Part shown: piece by piece, positions 6,593-7,415 of the stretch | Layout of the letters: each line of letters opens with the position of its first letter | Numbering within the stretch: the first letter of the stretch is position 1 | Source: Kiritimatiellia bacterium | Lineage (GTDB): Bacteria > Verrucomicrobiota > Kiritimatiellia > RFP12 > UBA1067 | Reading direction: 5' to 3' | Length of the DNA stretch: 7,415 nt | NCBI GenBank assembly: GCA_900767325.1 | Contig: CAAFYT010000088.1 | Location: 1 to 7,415 of the forward strand | Notes under the pieces: generated by a model | Told to the model about the DNA's origin: nothing | Databases searched by the model: none | The model's input: only the letters and a program-made list of their open reading frames with translations | Translations under genes and position numbers: made by a program

Positions 6593-7248
6593 AAACGATC
6601 GAATCCCCCCTGCATCGCAAGTCGTCCCGCAAGGCGGTCAAGGCGATCCGGCGCGAGTTCGCCCGTCGGCGCGAGGAGATCGCCGCCGCCAATCCGCCCG
6701 TCGTGGGCGTGAAGCGCGGGCCGCTCTTCTACGCGATCATCATCCTCCTGCTCATACCGATCGGCGTCGGCGTGGTTTCGCGGCTGGACGAAGGGCTGCC
6801 GATCTGGGGGAAGAAGCGCATCGACCGCCGGCAGCTGCAGGTGCGAAAGTCGATCGACGCGCTGACGGTCGCGCTCGGGCGCTACAGGTTCCATGTCGGC
6901 GAGTATCCCTCGACCGAGGAGGGGCTTGAGACGCTGGCGAAGAAATCGTTGATCAAGCGCGGGTGGGACGGTCCCTATGTGAACCACATCGTGGACGATC
7001 CGTGGGGCGAAGCGTTCGTCTACGAGCGCCGCGCCGAGGGCGGCAACCCGGTTCTCTACTCCAAGGGGCCCGATCGCCGCGCCGGCACGACGGACGACGT
7101 GCTGCCCGATCAGGCGAAGTTCGACGAGCCGTTCCGCGACACGACCTGGACGAACAACTGGGCGCCCTATCGCCTGCGCGGCGTGGTCGTTGCGCCGGAC
7201 GAGGCGACCAAGCGCCGCGTTCAGCAGGAGATGAAGGCCTACGACTAA
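6589..7248 (+). CDS. Membrane-anchored GspG-like (T2SS major pseudopilin head) protein
   Basis: This 219-residue protein has the C-terminal globular domain of GspG, the major pseudopilin of type II secretion, but an unusual front end. Residues 1-43 are strongly basic, then one membrane segment runs about 44-64 (LFYAIIILLLIPIGVGVVS), so the head should face the periplasm. A helix follows (about 80-100), then the GspG hallmarks: GEYPSTEEGLETL (104-116), W126-GPYV, DDPWGEAFVYE (136-146) and a terminal LYSKGPDRRAGTTDD loop (156-170). In GspG the aspartates of this last loop bind calcium; D162, D169 and D170 are candidates here. The prepilin peptidase motif (short leader, then GFTL.E) is absent, so it is probably not processed or assembled like a true pseudopilin. 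Residues after 171 are a Trp-containing tail with no family match I recognise. It overlaps deoA by four bases and closes the operon. The domain call is firm; the role is unknown. Confidence 0.85.
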   Translation: MKTIESPLHRKSSRKAVKAIRREFARRREEIAAANPPVVGVKRGPLFYAIIILLLIPIGVGVVSRLDEGLPIWGKKRIDRRQLQVRKSIDALTVALGRYRFHVGEYPSTEEGLETLAKKSLIKRGWDGPYVNHIVDDPWGEAFVYERRAEGGNPVLYSKGPDRRAGTTDDVLPDQAKFDEPFRDTTWTNNWAPYRLRGVVVAPDEATKRRVQQEMKAYD

Positions 7249-7255
7249 GGCCTTC
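7233..7255. terminator. Perfect hairpin across the operon's stop codon, between convergent genes
   Basis: GAAGGCCT (7233-7240) and AGGCCTTC (7248-7255) are exact inverted repeats: an 8-bp stem with a 7-base loop. The TAA stop (7246-7248) lies in the loop and at the foot of the right arm. It sits between the plus-strand operon and the minus-strand tRNA, so it could end or protect transcripts from both sides. No T-run follows on either strand, so it is not a standard intrinsic terminator. It may act with Rho, stabilise the 3' end, or be chance. Confidence 0.4.
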
Positions 7256-7259
7256 GGAG

Positions 7260-7335
7260 TGGTCGGACTGGCGGGGTTCGGACCCGCGACCCCAGCATTA
7301 AAAGTGCCGTGCTCTACCAGCTGAGCTACAGTCCG
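7260..7335 (-). tRNA. tRNA-Lys (anticodon UUU), CCA encoded
   Basis: Read on the minus strand, 76 bases fold as a full cloverleaf. The acceptor stem is CGGACTG/CAGTCCG (7 of 7 pairs), with discriminator A73 and genomic CCA (7262-7260). The D-arm is GCTC/GAGC with an AGCTGGTA loop keeping G18-G19. The anticodon stem is CGGCA/TGCTG (one G-T pair) with loop CTTTTAA, giving anticodon TTT at 7302-7300. The variable loop is GGGTC and the T stem is GCGGG/CCCGC. Anticodon UUU and A73 fit lysine. Two oddities: the T loop is TCCGAAC, so position 55 (base 7281) is C instead of the near-universal T (pseudouridine site), and the first pair is C1-G72 where bacterial tRNA-Lys usually has G1-C72. Everything else, including R15, C48, C56 and A58, is normal, so it is most likely functional, although a sequencing error at 7281 or early decay cannot be excluded. 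Confidence 0.93.
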
Positions 7336-7354
7336 TTGGGTTAAAGTGAAAGAT

Positions 7355-7384
7355 ATTATAGCAAATCCCGGCTTGTCTTTTCAA
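7355..7384 (-). promoter_or_regulatory. Sigma70-type promoter of the tRNA-Lys gene
   Basis: On the minus strand the -35 element is TTGAAA (7384-7379, 5 of 6 to consensus) and the -10 is TATAAT (7360-7355, perfect), with an 18-base spacer. The start site would fall near 7348, giving a leader of about a dozen bases before the mature tRNA 5' end at 7335. Confidence 0.75.
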
Positions 7385-7408
7385 GGTGGGGCGGAATTGT
7401 GATATAAT
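7380..7408 (+). promoter_or_regulatory. Divergent sigma70-type promoter, extended -10, reading out of the window
   Basis: A perfect TATAAT at 7403-7408 is preceded by TGA (7400-7402), making an extended -10 (TGnTATAAT). At 17-base spacing the -35 is poor (TTCAAG, 7380-7385, 3 of 6), as is usual with extended -10 promoters. Transcription would start at about the window's right edge and serve a plus-strand gene not included. The -35 area overlaps that of the tRNA promoter. Confidence 0.55.
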
Positions 7409-7415
7409 ACGCAAA

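Noticed and set aside
7373..7378. TTGTCT as the -35 box of the outward plus-strand promoter
   Set aside because: The spacing to TATAAT at 7403 would be 24 bases, too long for sigma70; the extended -10 explains the promoter better.

Overview
The window is a G+C-rich bacterial segment in which nearly every base up to 7248 codes on the + strand. It ends in a minus-strand tRNA gene and a short A+T-richer promoter region. The seven plus-strand genes are packed like one transcription unit, with no gap larger than one base. In order they are: the C-terminal part of methionyl-tRNA synthetase (metG, start outside the window), a TadC-like type II secretion F-family membrane protein, a membrane-anchored FHA-domain protein, an exported protein of four PEGA repeats, the rRNA 2'-O-methyltransferase TlyA, a thymidine/pyrimidine-nucleoside phosphorylase, and a membrane-anchored protein with a GspG-type pseudopilin head. 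A hairpin covers the last stop codon. A convergent tRNA-Lys(UUU) gene with encoded CCA follows.

The organism cannot be named from the sequence. The gene types (FHA and PEGA envelope proteins, a PEGA protein ending in an Sm-like beta module, GspG/Tad relatives scattered among housekeeping genes, an E. coli-like MetRS with fused tRNA-binding domain) would fit a Gram-negative lineage of the Planctomycetota/Verrucomicrobiota/Kiritimatiellota group. This is an impression from domain style and was not tested by phylogeny.

Two functional themes are interleaved. One is housekeeping: charging of tRNA-Met, rRNA methylation, pyrimidine nucleoside salvage and tRNA-Lys. The other is the cell envelope: the TadC-like, FHA, PEGA and GspG-like proteins are all predicted to sit in or cross the inner membrane or to be exported. 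They could be parts of one secretion- or pilus-derived machine. The TadC-like protein seems to lack a central membrane hairpin, and the GspG-like protein lacks a prepilin cleavage motif, so if this is a Tad/T2SS relative it is an altered one. No ATPase, secretin or prepilin peptidase is present here.

The tRNA-Lys gene is structurally complete but has C instead of the near-universal T at position 55, and a C1-G72 first pair. Beyond it, two sigma70-like promoters point away from each other: one for the tRNA, and one facing out of the window toward a gene not included.
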